The notes: generated by a model from the letters alone, not told the origin. Counted from the stretch's first letter, positions 54,935 to 64,000 are shown. The stretch is 64,000 bases of DNA from Alphaproteobacteria bacterium (GCA_015231795.1 JADGAX010000010.1:1-64000), one strand, 5' to 3'. Numbers and translations are program-made.

Positions 54935-55303
54935 TTATTTCCAATAGCTTGGCACCTCAAAATAGCCGTCAATTTTGCGGCCTGTTTCCGGCGTCCACTC
55001 GAACTTCATATTGATGTCGTAGTTTGGGGCGCCCTCAAGTTTCTTCTTGTCCAAATTGACGACATAGCCTTCCTTGTCGGCGTCGTATCTCAAGATGGCC
55101 CAAGGCAGAGGGTGGTGCCGTTCGCCGAATCCAAAAAAGCCGCCGCATGACAGTAAGACATAGATCGCCTTGCCGCTGACCTTGTCGATCATGATGCCGT
55201 CGATTTCGCCGATGCGCTCGCCCAGAAAATTATAGACATCAGTTCCACTGACCTTGTCTGCTGCGATAAGGGTTCCTGTGGTAACGGAAGTCTCATCGCT
55301 CAC
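54935..55303 (-). CDS. PRC-barrel domain protein
   Basis: This protein of about 122 residues has a PRC-barrel (about 5-85): GTLIAADKVSGTDVYNFLGERIGEIDGIMIDKVSGKAIYVLLSCGGFFGFGERHHPLPWAIL. The C-terminal part (EWTPETGRKIDGYFEVPSYW) is typical of the alphaproteobacterial branch. PRC-barrels bind RNA-processing or photosynthetic partners; here the role is unknown, perhaps stress-related. A GTG start at 55303 with GAGG ten bases before it gives a family-like N terminus; a longer frame to 55384 is possible. Confidence 0.8.
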   Translation of the reverse strand: MSDETSVTTGTLIAADKVSGTDVYNFLGERIGEIDGIMIDKVSGKAIYVLLSCGGFFGFGERHHPLPWAILRYDADKEGYVVNLDKKKLEGAPNYDINMKFEWTPETGRKIDGYFEVPSYWK

Positions 55304-55677
55304 GCTATACGCCTCATGCGCTGGACAACAGGCCGAATGGCAGACCTTGATGCTAGGCAGTAAAAACTGAGCGGAGTAAGGCACGGATATTACCTAGTAG
55401 CCTGCTCGCACCAAGATGTGGCCGAGCGCCTAGACCTCCCTCACAAATCCTGGGTCAGCCAGTATGGAGCTAAGTACTTTCCGATCCCCCATAGCTTAGC
55501 CTCCTGACTGAATGCGCCGTCGCAACTCATGATCACTCTCTGGCTTGAGTACATTCCGAACCTATCGCCAAAAGCGGAAGCAATTAACAATTATGAAGAT
55601 AGCCAGTACAGGGGCTTCGGACTGTAGACCCATTCCGATTCCAAAAATGGCGCGAGGCAGAGAGAAGGTTGGGGCTT
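55304..55677. other. intergenic region before the autotransporter
   Basis: This stretch between two divergent genes is clearly AT-richer than the left half of the window. I see no RNA gene, repeat or convincing small open frame; it presumably carries both promoters. Confidence 0.4.
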
Positions 55678-58020
55678 ATGTTGCTGAATCGAACTATACG
55701 CTTGGGAAGAAGCGTCGATTTCCCCAGGGGGTATATCGAAGCGATATCAAAGCTGTGCAAGACAGTGCCCAGCGAGACACGTAAAGCAAATTTGCTTTCA
55801 CGCTGGTCACCGCCGATTCTTGCGCTTGCAGCCATTCTGGCTTGGACCGCGCCTGCGTTCGCACAGCAGGCAGCGATCGGCGCCGGCGTTACAGCGCTGA
55901 ACGCGCTAGGCATCACCGACGGCGTTTCAATGACGGCTGGCGCAGGCACCGGCACCTTGACGGTCGGCAACGAGAATGTCTTTACAAACAATAACGGCGG
56001 CGACTACACCAATCCGGCAATTGTCAGCGACGCCAATGCCACGCATATCGTTACATTCAACGGCACGTCGAACGTCTATGGCCGTGTTGGCGCTGCTGCT
56101 GGCCCCATTTTTCTGAACATCAATGCCGGCGCGAACGGTTCGACGGTCAACTTCCTGGGTGGCGTCTATACGACAAATTTCTTCGTCACCGGCACGGGCA
56201 CCGTAAATTTCCAAAGTGCTGGCACCAACACCTCGCCAGGCGGAATAACGTTCCAGGCTGATGGCACGATCGGGTTGGATCCCAATACCTCGCTTACCGG
56301 GGCAATCACGACGAATACCAACAACACCGGCACGCTGATTCTGGGAAGCGGCTCGACTTTGACTGGCGCGGTCGGCGCCGGCGCGGCTGCTCTTAAGAAC
56401 ATCACTGTTACCGGAGGCAGCAATACGGCAGGCGTTCTTGGCACGATCACGGGCGCGGTGAACGCCTATACCTTTACGCTTGGCACCAATACGCTGAACG
56501 TTACCGGCGCCCTGACATTGGCAGACAGCACGACAAACGGCGTGATCAACACAACCCTGGCCAGCTCAACCGTCTACGGTAATATCCGTCCGACAGGCGC
56601 TACGAATCTTGGCGCGTCGTTGACGATCAACGTAACGGTTCCCACCTCCGCAACATTCCCCGTTGGCACAATATTTAACGTTGTGCAAACGAGGTCAGGA
56701 ACTGCCCAGAGCGGTACTGACGGATCGGTCGTCACAGTGACAGTCGTTGGCGGCACAAATCCTCTGTATACTTTCGAACCCATTCCAGCAGCAGGAACGG
56801 CGATTGGTTTGGTTGCATTTAAAGTTACTGGAACGCCATTGACGGCTTCGGTAACGCCACCGGCTGGAGTTGTTCTACCTGCCACGCAGCCTATAGCGGC
56901 AGCAGCAGCAACCGCCCTCGACGAAGCAACGCCGACAGCAGACATATTGACCGTTCAGGCGGCCATCAACGCCATGACCGACGCGTCTGCGATTGTGGAT
57001 GCAGAGGCTCAACTTGCGCCCTCGGCCCCAGCGGTGGCAACGCCGCTCTTAACTTTCAAAGCATCTCAGCAGTTTCAGAACCTCTGGCTGTCGCGGCTTG
57101 ATGAAATCATGTGCAATCAGGTCAGCCAGAAATTAAGCGACGAGCAAAAGGCGCTCTGCGCCCAGAACGCCAACAAAAGCGGCTGGTGGGTGAAAGGGTT
57201 TGGCGTTTTTGCATCGCAGGAAGAAAGCAAAACATTCGTTGGGTATAATTCAAGAATTCTTGGAACCATGCTTGCTTACGACATGCCGCTGAACAAATAC
57301 ACCCGAGTCGGCCTGGGCGCAGGATATGCTCAGACCGAAATCGAGGGGGACAGGTATGACGCGCGTGTGGATTTCAATACCTACCAGGGAACGGCCTACA
57401 TCGCCTATGAACCTGCCTCGTTCTTCGTCGATGCCAGCGCCTCTTTCGGTTGGAGCGACTATAAAGGCGAAAGGCATATCGCCTTTCCCGGGGTGAACCG
57501 CGTTGCGGAATCTGAATATAGCGGGCAGAACTATACGGGCTTCGTTACGTCGGGCTATCACTTTTTCGGTCCTCGCGGCTTTACGATGACGCCGCTTGCG
57601 TCCTTGCAGTACACGCATATGGATATCAGCGGATACAAGGAAACAGGAGCGGGCGACGTAAGTCTTGATGTGAAACATCAGAGGTACAATTTCCTCGAGT
57701 CAGGCCTTGGCGCCAAGCTGGCACGACCTATTGCCGTGGGCAACAAAGCCTTTGTGCCAGAGATACATGGTAGATGGTATTATGAAATCCTAAATCCATC
57801 GCTTAAGAGCGAGGCAGAATACACAGGCGGCTCTCCGAAGTTTTCAACGCCAGGCTTTAGCCCGGAAAGAAACTTGTACAATGTCGGCGGTGGGCTTACG
57901 CTTCTGTCATGCGCTTGCACCGACAAAGTATGGTCGCTTGAGGCTGTCTACGATTATGAGTGGGCGGCCAGCAATTATTCTGCACACGAAGGCATGCTGA
58001 GATATTCAGGGAGATTCTAA
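55678..58020 (+). CDS. autotransporter (type V) outer membrane protein
   Basis: The product has 780 residues. A long basic leader precedes a signal peptide (WSPPILALAAILAWTAPAFA, ending near residue 62). The passenger (about 65-440) is Gly/Thr/Asn/Ala-rich beta-repeat sequence, with runs like GTLILGSGSTLTGAVGAG. A spacer (about 440-490) leads to an autotransporter beta-barrel (about 490-780; SGWWVKGFGVFASQEES, alternating aromatic strands) ending in phenylalanine (RYSGRF) as outer membrane proteins do. An adhesin role is likely. ATG 55678 has AGAAGG upstream; a TTG three codons earlier is possible. Confidence 0.88.
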   Translation: MLLNRTIRLGRSVDFPRGYIEAISKLCKTVPSETRKANLLSRWSPPILALAAILAWTAPAFAQQAAIGAGVTALNALGITDGVSMTAGAGTGTLTVGNENVFTNNNGGDYTNPAIVSDANATHIVTFNGTSNVYGRVGAAAGPIFLNINAGANGSTVNFLGGVYTTNFFVTGTGTVNFQSAGTNTSPGGITFQADGTIGLDPNTSLTGAITTNTNNTGTLILGSGSTLTGAVGAGAAALKNITVTGGSNTAGVLGTITGAVNAYTFTLGTNTLNVTGALTLADSTTNGVINTTLASSTVYGNIRPTGATNLGASLTINVTVPTSATFPVGTIFNVVQTRSGTAQSGTDGSVVTVTVVGGTNPLYTFEPIPAAGTAIGLVAFKVTGTPLTASVTPPAGVVLPATQPIAAAAATALDEATPTADILTVQAAINAMTDASAIVDAEAQLAPSAPAVATPLLTFKASQQFQNLWLSRLDEIMCNQVSQKLSDEQKALCAQNANKSGWWVKGFGVFASQEESKTFVGYNSRILGTMLAYDMPLNKYTRVGLGAGYAQTEIEGDRYDARVDFNTYQGTAYIAYEPASFFVDASASFGWSDYKGERHIAFPGVNRVAESEYSGQNYTGFVTSGYHFFGPRGFTMTPLASLQYTHMDISGYKETGAGDVSLDVKHQRYNFLESGLGAKLARPIAVGNKAFVPEIHGRWYYEILNPSLKSEAEYTGGSPKFSTPGFSPERNLYNVGGGLTLLSCACTDKVWSLEAVYDYEWAASNYSAHEGMLRYSGRF

Positions 58021-58110
58021 AGCCGAATCTGAGAGCCCTTAAGCATGCGGGATGCAGAGCGGTGCGTGAAATCACTACCCCGTAGCCTGAACCTTGACTG
58101 GAACAAATGC

Positions 58111-58617
58111 ATGAAGATGACGATAATTGCCGCAACCGCAACACTGTCGCTGGCGGCGCCAGCCGTTATGGCCGCTGATCCCTCCGCTCCCGCAAAGCCG
58201 CAGCAATTCGAGAAATGGGAAGTCACATGCGAAAAGCATGCTGTCGCCAAGGTTGAGCGCTGCATTGTCACGCAGGTCCAAACCCTAAAGGCGGGTGGAC
58301 CCAAGTTGATCCAGGTGACTATCGGAAGGCTTGGGCCGCAAGGAGAGCCTGTCATAGTGACGGCTTTGCCGCTTGGCATTTTCATCCCTGGTGGCGCTAC
58401 GTTGAATATCGAAGGCATGGCGCCAATCCCCTTAACAATAACTCAGTGCACGGCGGTTGGCTGCATGGCGCAGGCGCAGCTCTCCGACCAAACGTTGGCT
58501 ACCATGTCTGACGCCAAACGCATGGTCGTGAGCGTGCAGCCGGTAGGCGCAGTCCAGCCGCTTGACATCAATTTGCAGACAGAAGGCATGAAAGCCGCCC
58601 TGGCAAAACTTAAGTAG
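58111..58617 (+). CDS. invasion-associated locus B (IalB) family protein
   Basis: This 168-residue exported protein has a signal peptide (MTIIAATATLSLAAPAVMAA). The mature part starts FEKWEVTCEKHAVAKVERCIVTQ, has LGIFIPGGATLNIEG and the paired cysteines TQCTAVGCMAQ, all hallmarks of IalB-like proteins. The name comes from Bartonella; free-living alphaproteobacteria have many homologues of unknown function. The ATG pair at 58111/58117 was chosen; an earlier in-frame ATG would disrupt the signal. It lies 90 bases after the autotransporter. Confidence 0.88.
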   Translation: MKMTIIAATATLSLAAPAVMAADPSAPAKPQQFEKWEVTCEKHAVAKVERCIVTQVQTLKAGGPKLIQVTIGRLGPQGEPVIVTALPLGIFIPGGATLNIEGMAPIPLTITQCTAVGCMAQAQLSDQTLATMSDAKRMVVSVQPVGAVQPLDINLQTEGMKAALAKLK

Positions 58618-58860
58618 TTTTCACCGTCTTATAATAATCACGAATTGACGTGCTTAACGTGCGCTATCGCACGGTGAGAATGGTTGACATTGGGTAAGCT
58701 GTGACATGGGTGAAGCCGCCGCCCCATTAATCGGTCGACAGATTGGCTGTCAGCGACAAGCTGTATCGTTCGCAGCCATCCATTGTGTGACAATGGACTT
58801 TGGTTAGCGCGGTCGCCTCTCGTCAGCGGGTAAAACCCTAAAATCGAAAACGAGAATCAT

Positions 58861-61800
58861 ATGAAAGAGGCATATAAACTATTCGCTTCACTCATTGGCG
58901 CCCTCCTCTTAGCGTCACTGGGAATTGAGATTGCCGTTGTGTCGTTTCGGTCAATCGAGATCGCGGCTGAGGAGCGAAACAACACGACTGCATTGCTGAG
59001 TGCGGCGACCCACTGGCTTTCAAAACTGAAGGACGCGGAGACAGGCGAACGTGGCTACTTGCTGACGGGCGATGATATGTACCTGGAATATTACTCATCA
59101 GCGCGCAGTAGCCTCGGTTCAGACCTGGAGAACATGCGCATGCACACACATGTTCCTCAGGCGCAAAAACGTCTGGACGCCCTTGTTCCCCTAATGAACA
59201 GCAAGCTTGCCCACATGGAAAAAAACATTGAACTCCGCCGTGCGCGTGGGCTGGCCGCCGTTATTCCGGATCTGCGAAGCGGCGTCGGCAAAGACATTAT
59301 GGATGCAATTAGGGACGAGGTGGACGGCTACGTTGACTCTGAGAGAGATGCTCTAAGCGCGCGCGAGCAGAAATTTGAAGAAAATATGCGCAAAATGCTT
59401 GCGGTGATCATAGTCTCGAGTGTGCTGGTCTTGCTGCTCTCGCTATTAATCGCCTATGCGACCTATCGCGCGTCGCGTCGAAGAATCGATGAGTATACTA
59501 TTCAGCAAGCGCGCGATTCGCTTGAATTCCAGACGGAAGCGAACAAGAAGCTGCAGCAAGTCAACGACACCTTGCAGATCAGCGAAGATAAGCTGTCAGT
59601 TACGTTGAATTCCATCGGGGACGCAGTGATCGCGACGGACAAGGATGGAAATGTAACGCTGCTGAATCCGCTTGCCGAGCATCTAACCGGTTGGACGCAT
59701 GCAAGCGCCAACGGCCTGCCAATCGGTGACATATTCAACATCATCAATCAAGAAACGCGCAAGCCATCCACGATTCCGGTTATTGACGCGCTGGCTAAGG
59801 GGTCGGTGCAAGGTTTGGCAAACCACACCATTTTGATCTCTCGCGATGGGTCTGAGCGGATAATCGCCGATAGCTGCGCTCCAATCCGTGATCGTTCAGG
59901 AGAGGTCGTTGGCGCTGTCCTGGTGTTTCGCGACGTAACGGACGAGTATAATGGTCAGCAGGATGCGCGTGACAGTGCGGCGCTGATCAAGACGATTTTG
60001 AATACGGTTGTCGATGGAATCGTAACACTTCACGCGGGCACTGGCGCCATAGAAACTGTAAATCCAGCTGCTGAGCGGATGTTCGATTACACCCTGGACG
60101 AACTAATTGGAAAAAACTTTAGCCTGCTTATACCTGAGCTGAACCAGGGTCAGCAGGATGGGGCTTTCGAGACCTTCAGCGAAGGCGATGAGCGCAGCGT
60201 CATTGGCATTGGGCGCGAAGTCGTCGGCAGACGCAAAGACGGAAGTGTTTTTCCTTTGGAGATTGCCGTCAGCGAAATGTGGCTTAACGAGCAACGTCAC
60301 TTTACCGGGGTGTTGCGGGATATCACGGAAAGAAGACTTGTCGAGGCGGAGCAGAAGAAGCTCGACCAGCGCTTGCATGACCTGCAATTCTACACACGCT
60401 CTCTTATTGAATCGAGCATTGACGCCCTAATGACGACGGATCCGGCAGGGATAATCACGGACGTCAATATGCAGATGGAATCTTTGACTGGATGCACGCG
60501 CGATGAACTGATAGGAACGCCCTTCAAGAACTATTTCACAGATCCAAGCCTTGCGGAAGCGGGCGTCAAGCGCGTGCTTGTTGAGAAAAAGGTTACAAAC
60601 TACGAACTTACGGCAAAGTCGAGGGACGGAAAGGAAACCAACGTATCGTACAACGCGACGACTTTCTATGACCGCGATCGAGTTCTGCAGGGAGTGTTTG
60701 CAGCGGCGCGCGACATAACAGAGCGCAAGCGTCTTGACCTCGAGTTGAAAGAGAAGAACCTTGAGCTTGAGAGCGCAACGGGGTTGGCAGAAAAGGCCAA
60801 TCTGGCTAAGTCTGAATTCTTGTCGAGTATGAGTCACGAGTTGCGAAGTCCGCTTAATGCCATACTGGGCTTTGCGCAGCTGATGGAATCCGACCCGCTG
60901 CCGCCAACAGATCCTCAGAAGGAAAGCATTGCTCAGATTCTGCAGGCAGGCTGGCACTTGCTGAAGCTGATCAACGAAATACTTGATTTAGCAAAAATAG
61001 AATCAAGGCAGGTTCCCATGTCAAAGGAACCTGTGTCATTGGCTGAAGTGCTGATTGAATGTCAAAGCATGATCGAGCCGCAAGCGCAGCAGCGCGGCAT
61101 TGTAATGACCTTTCCACAATTCGAAACCCCTTGCTTCGTTACGGCCGATCGCACGCGCGTAAAACAAGTCATCATCAATCTTCTTACTAATGCGATTAAG
61201 TACAATGTTAGGCATGGGCTGCTTAACGTCAAGTGCGATGAATCCGATCAAGATCGCATTCGCGTCAGCATTGTCGATACTGGCGTCGGAATGACTGAGG
61301 CTCAGATGGGACAGCTGTTTCAGGCGTTCAATCGTCTTGGTCAGGAGGCTGGGGGCGAGGAGGGAACGGGCATTGGTCTTGTCGTTGCCAAGCAACTTGT
61401 CGAGCTTATGGGTGGGGTAATCGGTGTAGAAAGCACGGTTGGCGTTGGAAGCGTATTCTGGTTTGAACTCCCGTCCTCTGCCGCGCCACTAGTTATCGTT
61501 CCGGATGACAGTGCGGTTAATCCGCTTTTGAGGCATGTTGCGCAAGGGTCATTGCAGCGCACATTGCTGTATGTCGAAGACAATCCCGCAAATTTAAAAC
61601 TTGTTCAGCAGATTGTGGCGCGTCATCCAGAATTGAATCTTTTGACGGCGATTGATGGAAATTTGGGCGTGGCATTGGCCCGCTCGGCGCTTCCAGAAGT
61701 CATTCTGATGGATATCAATTTGCCGGGAATTAGCGGAATTCAAGCACTGGAGATGCTGAAGGCCGATCCCCAAACGGCCCATATTCCAATTATCGCCATT

Positions 61801-61950
61801 AGCGCCAACGCCATGCCACGCGATGTTAAGCATGGCATGGACGTCGGATTCTTTCGCTACCTTACAAAGCCAATCAAACTGAACGAGTTCATGGATGCGC
61901 TGGATGCAGCTCTGGAGTTTGTGCAGAGTGGCAGCAATCTGGAAAGATAG
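58861..61950 (+). CDS. hybrid sensor histidine kinase: CHASE3, three PAS, HisKA, ATPase, receiver
   Basis: The product has 1029 residues. Two membrane helices (about 8-28 and 180-203) flank a CHASE3 sensor (ETGERGYLLTGDDMYLEYY is the signature). Three PAS domains follow (starts near 245, 373, 515), then HisKA with SEFLSSMSHELRSPLNAIL, an ATPase domain (NLLTNAIKYN, VDTGVGM, GTGIGLVVAKQLVELMGG) and a C-terminal receiver (about 900-1020; YVEDNPANLKLV, phospho-Asp in VILMDINLPGISGIQ, LTKPIKLNEFMDAL). It is followed one base later by the ribosome site of the receiver-MgtE gene, so it is probably the kinase for the two downstream receivers. Confidence 0.93.
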   Translation: MKEAYKLFASLIGALLLASLGIEIAVVSFRSIEIAAEERNNTTALLSAATHWLSKLKDAETGERGYLLTGDDMYLEYYSSARSSLGSDLENMRMHTHVPQAQKRLDALVPLMNSKLAHMEKNIELRRARGLAAVIPDLRSGVGKDIMDAIRDEVDGYVDSERDALSAREQKFEENMRKMLAVIIVSSVLVLLLSLLIAYATYRASRRRIDEYTIQQARDSLEFQTEANKKLQQVNDTLQISEDKLSVTLNSIGDAVIATDKDGNVTLLNPLAEHLTGWTHASANGLPIGDIFNIINQETRKPSTIPVIDALAKGSVQGLANHTILISRDGSERIIADSCAPIRDRSGEVVGAVLVFRDVTDEYNGQQDARDSAALIKTILNTVVDGIVTLHAGTGAIETVNPAAERMFDYTLDELIGKNFSLLIPELNQGQQDGAFETFSEGDERSVIGIGREVVGRRKDGSVFPLEIAVSEMWLNEQRHFTGVLRDITERRLVEAEQKKLDQRLHDLQFYTRSLIESSIDALMTTDPAGIITDVNMQMESLTGCTRDELIGTPFKNYFTDPSLAEAGVKRVLVEKKVTNYELTAKSRDGKETNVSYNATTFYDRDRVLQGVFAAARDITERKRLDLELKEKNLELESATGLAEKANLAKSEFLSSMSHELRSPLNAILGFAQLMESDPLPPTDPQKESIAQILQAGWHLLKLINEILDLAKIESRQVPMSKEPVSLAEVLIECQSMIEPQAQQRGIVMTFPQFETPCFVTADRTRVKQVIINLLTNAIKYNVRHGLLNVKCDESDQDRIRVSIVDTGVGMTEAQMGQLFQAFNRLGQEAGGEEGTGIGLVVAKQLVELMGGVIGVESTVGVGSVFWFELPSSAAPLVIVPDDSAVNPLLRHVAQGSLQRTLLYVEDNPANLKLVQQIVARHPELNLLTAIDGNLGVALARSALPEVILMDINLPGISGIQALEMLKADPQTAHIPIIAISANAMPRDVKHGMDVGFFRYLTKPIKLNEFMDALDAALEFVQSGSNLER

Positions 61951-61964
61951 GGAGGAATGAGCAT

Positions 61965-63098
61965 ATGGCAAGTTCCGAAGCCATTTTCAGCGCCAAGATA
62001 CTGATTGTCGATGATCTGGATGCAAATATACTGCTCCTGAAAAGAATGCTGGTTTCGGCCGGATATTCCTCTGTCACGTCTACCAGCAATCCCCAAGATG
62101 TTTGCGATTTGTACAGCAAGAATCGCTATGCACTGATCTTGCTTGACCTTCAGATGCCAGAAATGGACGGCTTCGAGGTCATGGAGAAATTAAAAATAGC
62201 CGAGCCTGAAGGCTACCTTCCAATTCTGGTTATTACTGCGCAGCCTGAAAACAAACTGCGTGCGCTGCGGGCCGGCGCAAAGGATTTTATCAGCAAGCCA
62301 TTTGAGCTGGCCGAGGTATTGGCTCGCGTTCAGAATATGCTGGATGTCCGCCTGCTGCACGATGAGGCCATTGAGCACGGAAAGAATTTGGAGCTGAAGA
62401 TTCAGGAAGTAAATGCAAGCCACGAAGTGATACGCCGAAAAAATGAAGAGGTCACATTTCTTTATGAGAAAGTCCTGGCTGAGCAGAAGAGATCAGCAGA
62501 GCTAAGCCTTCTGCCTGGCGCCATGGTGGGCGTTGAGAAAGAAGAACGCCTTTCCACGAAATGGATTCGCAGCCTTTGGCTTCGTCACCCCTGGCTGCAA
62601 ATTAATCTTCTGACAGCTTTTGCCGCTGGCGCTGTGGTCAGCCTGTTTCAAGGCACCATAGATAGGCTTTTGATTCTTACGATCTTCCTGCCAGTTTTGG
62701 CAGGGCAATCTGGCAATACCGGCAGTCAGGCCTTGGCGATCACGTTGCGTGGTTTCACCTTGGGTGACATGCAGCCAGGAAGAGAGCTTGTCCTGGTAAG
62801 AAAAGAGGCCCTGCTTGGCCTGCTTAACGGCGCGCTGGTTGGATTTGTCGCGGCAGTCGGCATGTATCTTGTCGCCAAGACACAGAATTCACCCAATGCC
62901 TTTATGTTGGCTTTCGTTGTCCAACTTGCCATGATTGGCAGCTGCGTCATCAGCGGAATTTGTGGGGCTATCGTACCGCTCGTACTTAGACGGTTCGGAG
63001 CCGATCCCGTCACCGCTTCAAGCATCTTCCTTACGACAGCCACGGATATCGCGAGCATGGGAATGCTCTTGGGATTGGCAACGCTGATTGTGAAGTAA
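61965..63098 (+). CDS. receiver domain fused to MgtE-type divalent cation channel domain
   Basis: The product has 377 residues. A complete receiver domain (about 10-130) has acidic pair Asp16/Asp17, phospho-acceptor Asp61 in LILLDLQMPEMDGF, and Lys in DFISKPFELAEVL. A charged helical, probably coiled-coil linker follows (about 130-190). From about 205 the protein is the MgtE membrane domain with five helices: LRHPWLQINLLTAFAAG, LPVLAGQSGNTGSQALAITL, LLNGALVGFVAAVG, and TTATDIASMGMLLGLATLI with the Asp of the TD motif. The MgtE N and CBS domains that normally sense cytosolic Mg2+ are absent. GGAGGA lies eight bases before the ATG. The combination is discussed in the findings. Confidence 0.9.
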   Translation: MASSEAIFSAKILIVDDLDANILLLKRMLVSAGYSSVTSTSNPQDVCDLYSKNRYALILLDLQMPEMDGFEVMEKLKIAEPEGYLPILVITAQPENKLRALRAGAKDFISKPFELAEVLARVQNMLDVRLLHDEAIEHGKNLELKIQEVNASHEVIRRKNEEVTFLYEKVLAEQKRSAELSLLPGAMVGVEKEERLSTKWIRSLWLRHPWLQINLLTAFAAGAVVSLFQGTIDRLLILTIFLPVLAGQSGNTGSQALAITLRGFTLGDMQPGRELVLVRKEALLGLLNGALVGFVAAVGMYLVAKTQNSPNAFMLAFVVQLAMIGSCVISGICGAIVPLVLRRFGADPVTASSIFLTTATDIASMGMLLGLATLIVK

Positions 63099-63151
63099 AC
63101 GTCGAGAGCCGATGGATGGTCGCCAGAGGTATGAGAAGGACAGAAACCTGC

Positions 63152-64000
63152 ATGTTAAGCTCATCAGACATTCTTATGGGAAATATACTTGTCGTCGATG
63201 ACATTCCGGCAAACGTTCAGCTGCTTACGCGCATGCTGACAGCGGCGGGATATTTGCGCGTTTCGTCAACAATGAATTCGCAGGAAGTGTGCGCCCTACA
63301 TTCATTGAACCGCTACGATCTAATTCTTCTCGATCTTCAGATGCCTGTCATGGATGGGTTCGAAGTAATCGAAAAGCTCAAGCTGGTTGAACCAGGTGGA
63401 TATCTGCCGGTGCTCGTAATCACCGCTCAGCCCAGCCATAAACTTAGGGCGCTACAAGCTGGGGCAAAGGACTTCATCAGCAAACCATTCGATCTAGCCG
63501 AAGTGCTGGCGCGCGTTCAGAACATGTTGGAGGTTAGACTCCTGTACACGGAACTGCACAAATTCAGCGATGAGTTGGAGCAGCGCGTCAAGGATAGAAC
63601 ATCCGACCTAAGGGAAAGTTATCTGGAAACGATTTTCACAATGACCAGAGCCGCCGAGCATAAGGACGAAGATACGGGGGCGCATGTTCAACGAATTAGT
63701 TATTACAGCCGCGACCTTGCCGTGATGCTAGGAATGGATGAGGGTTTCGTCAATAATGTTTTCTTTGCCAGTCCTATGCATGATGTCGGCAAAATTGGCA
63801 TACCAGACCAAATATTGCTAAAGCCGGGCGGACATACGCCGGCAGAGTGCGAGATCATGAGAACGCACGCGGCTATGGGCGCCAAAATTCTTGGCAACAG
63901 CAAGTCGGTATATTTGAAAATGGGCGCCGAGATTGCGCTTAACCATCATGAACGATGGGATGGTGGAGGTTATCCGAATCGAAAGTCGGGCGATGAGATC
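63152..64000 (+). CDS. receiver-HD-GYP response regulator (truncated by window end)
   Basis: At least 283 residues are visible. The receiver domain (about 10-130; ILVVDDIPANVQLLTRML, LILLDLQMPVMDGFEVIEKL, ITAQP, KDFISKPFDLAEVLARVQ) is highly similar to that of the upstream receiver-MgtE gene. A coiled-coil linker leads into an HD-GYP domain (from about 155): HKDEDTGAHVQRI, MHDVGKIGIPDQILLKPG and NHHERWDGGGYPNR are visible. HD-GYP proteins hydrolyse c-di-GMP. An alternative start at 63131 adds seven residues. The end lies outside the window. Confidence 0.92.
   Translation, partial: MLSSSDILMGNILVVDDIPANVQLLTRMLTAAGYLRVSSTMNSQEVCALHSLNRYDLILLDLQMPVMDGFEVIEKLKLVEPGGYLPVLVITAQPSHKLRALQAGAKDFISKPFDLAEVLARVQNMLEVRLLYTELHKFSDELEQRVKDRTSDLRESYLETIFTMTRAAEHKDEDTGAHVQRISYYSRDLAVMLGMDEGFVNNVFFASPMHDVGKIGIPDQILLKPGGHTPAECEIMRTHAAMGAKILGNSKSVYLKMGAEIALNHHERWDGGGYPNRKSGDEI

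Noticed and set aside
58658-58673. CGTGCG/CGCACG 6-bp hairpin after the IalB gene as a terminator
   Set aside because: No T-run on either strand and a short stem; too weak to call.

Overview
The window is about 64 kb of GC-rich alphaproteobacterial chromosome. Tat-exported NosZ, poly-beta-hydroxybutyrate genes, a split cobalamin locus, bacteriohemerythrin and many cyclic-di-GMP proteins fit a Rhodospirillales (Magnetospirillum-like) free-living, facultatively denitrifying bacterium. The assignment is inferred from gene content; no rRNA, tRNA, CRISPR array or insertion sequence was seen.

Layout. 1-4.6 kb: end of an unrecognised gene, a DUF2892 membrane protein, a coupled Nudix / Sel1-SPOR / Crp-Fnr operon, two small proteins (one YjfB-like) and a pirin. 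4.6-26.4 kb: an almost complete cobalamin supercluster: cobA, cbiD, cobK, cobM, cbiG-cobJ fusion, cobI, cobL, cobH, cbiX, cbiB, cobQ, cobO, cobN, cobW, cobU, cobC, cobS and cobT. It mixes early-cobalt (CbiX, CbiD, CbiG) and late-cobalt (CobN) enzymes. A small AT-richer insert with a HEPN/AbiU2-like protein and a HigBA toxin-antitoxin pair sits between cobO and cobN, and a stand-alone CuA-type cupredoxin sits between cobK and cobM. 26.5-33.8 kb: a hemerythrin-histidine kinase, an ABC-2 exporter downstream of two degenerate EAL proteins, and a PPP-type phosphatase. 33.8-41.5 kb: UDP-glucuronate decarboxylase, an AsnB-like amidotransferase, an EamA transporter, phaB, phaA, and an aldolase/short-chain dehydrogenase fusion. 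41.6-45 kb: an EAL phosphodiesterase, a PilZ protein, a receiver protein and an Hpt-like protein. 45.0-53.9 kb: nosRZDFYLX for nitrous oxide reduction, preceded by three regularly spaced FNR/NNR-type palindromes. 54.1-58.6 kb: a surface-protein stretch (collagen-like repeat protein, PRC-barrel protein, autotransporter, IalB-like protein). 58.9-64 kb: a signalling operon of a CHASE3/PAS hybrid histidine kinase, a receiver domain fused to an MgtE cation-channel membrane domain, and a receiver-HD-GYP protein cut by the window end.

How the genes fit together. The cob genes build the corrin ring from uroporphyrinogen III (CobA) through ring methylation and contraction, insert cobalt, amidate and adenosylate it, and attach the lower ligand (CobU/S/C/T). 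CobB/CbiA, the threonine-phosphate decarboxylase and BluB are not in this window. The nos genes form one reading block with short overlaps and are probably switched on at low oxygen or by NO.

The most novel element is the receiver-MgtE fusion at 61965-63098. It suggests that a two-component phosphorelay directly gates a divalent-cation channel, next to a c-di-GMP phosphodiesterase whose receiver domain is nearly a duplicate.
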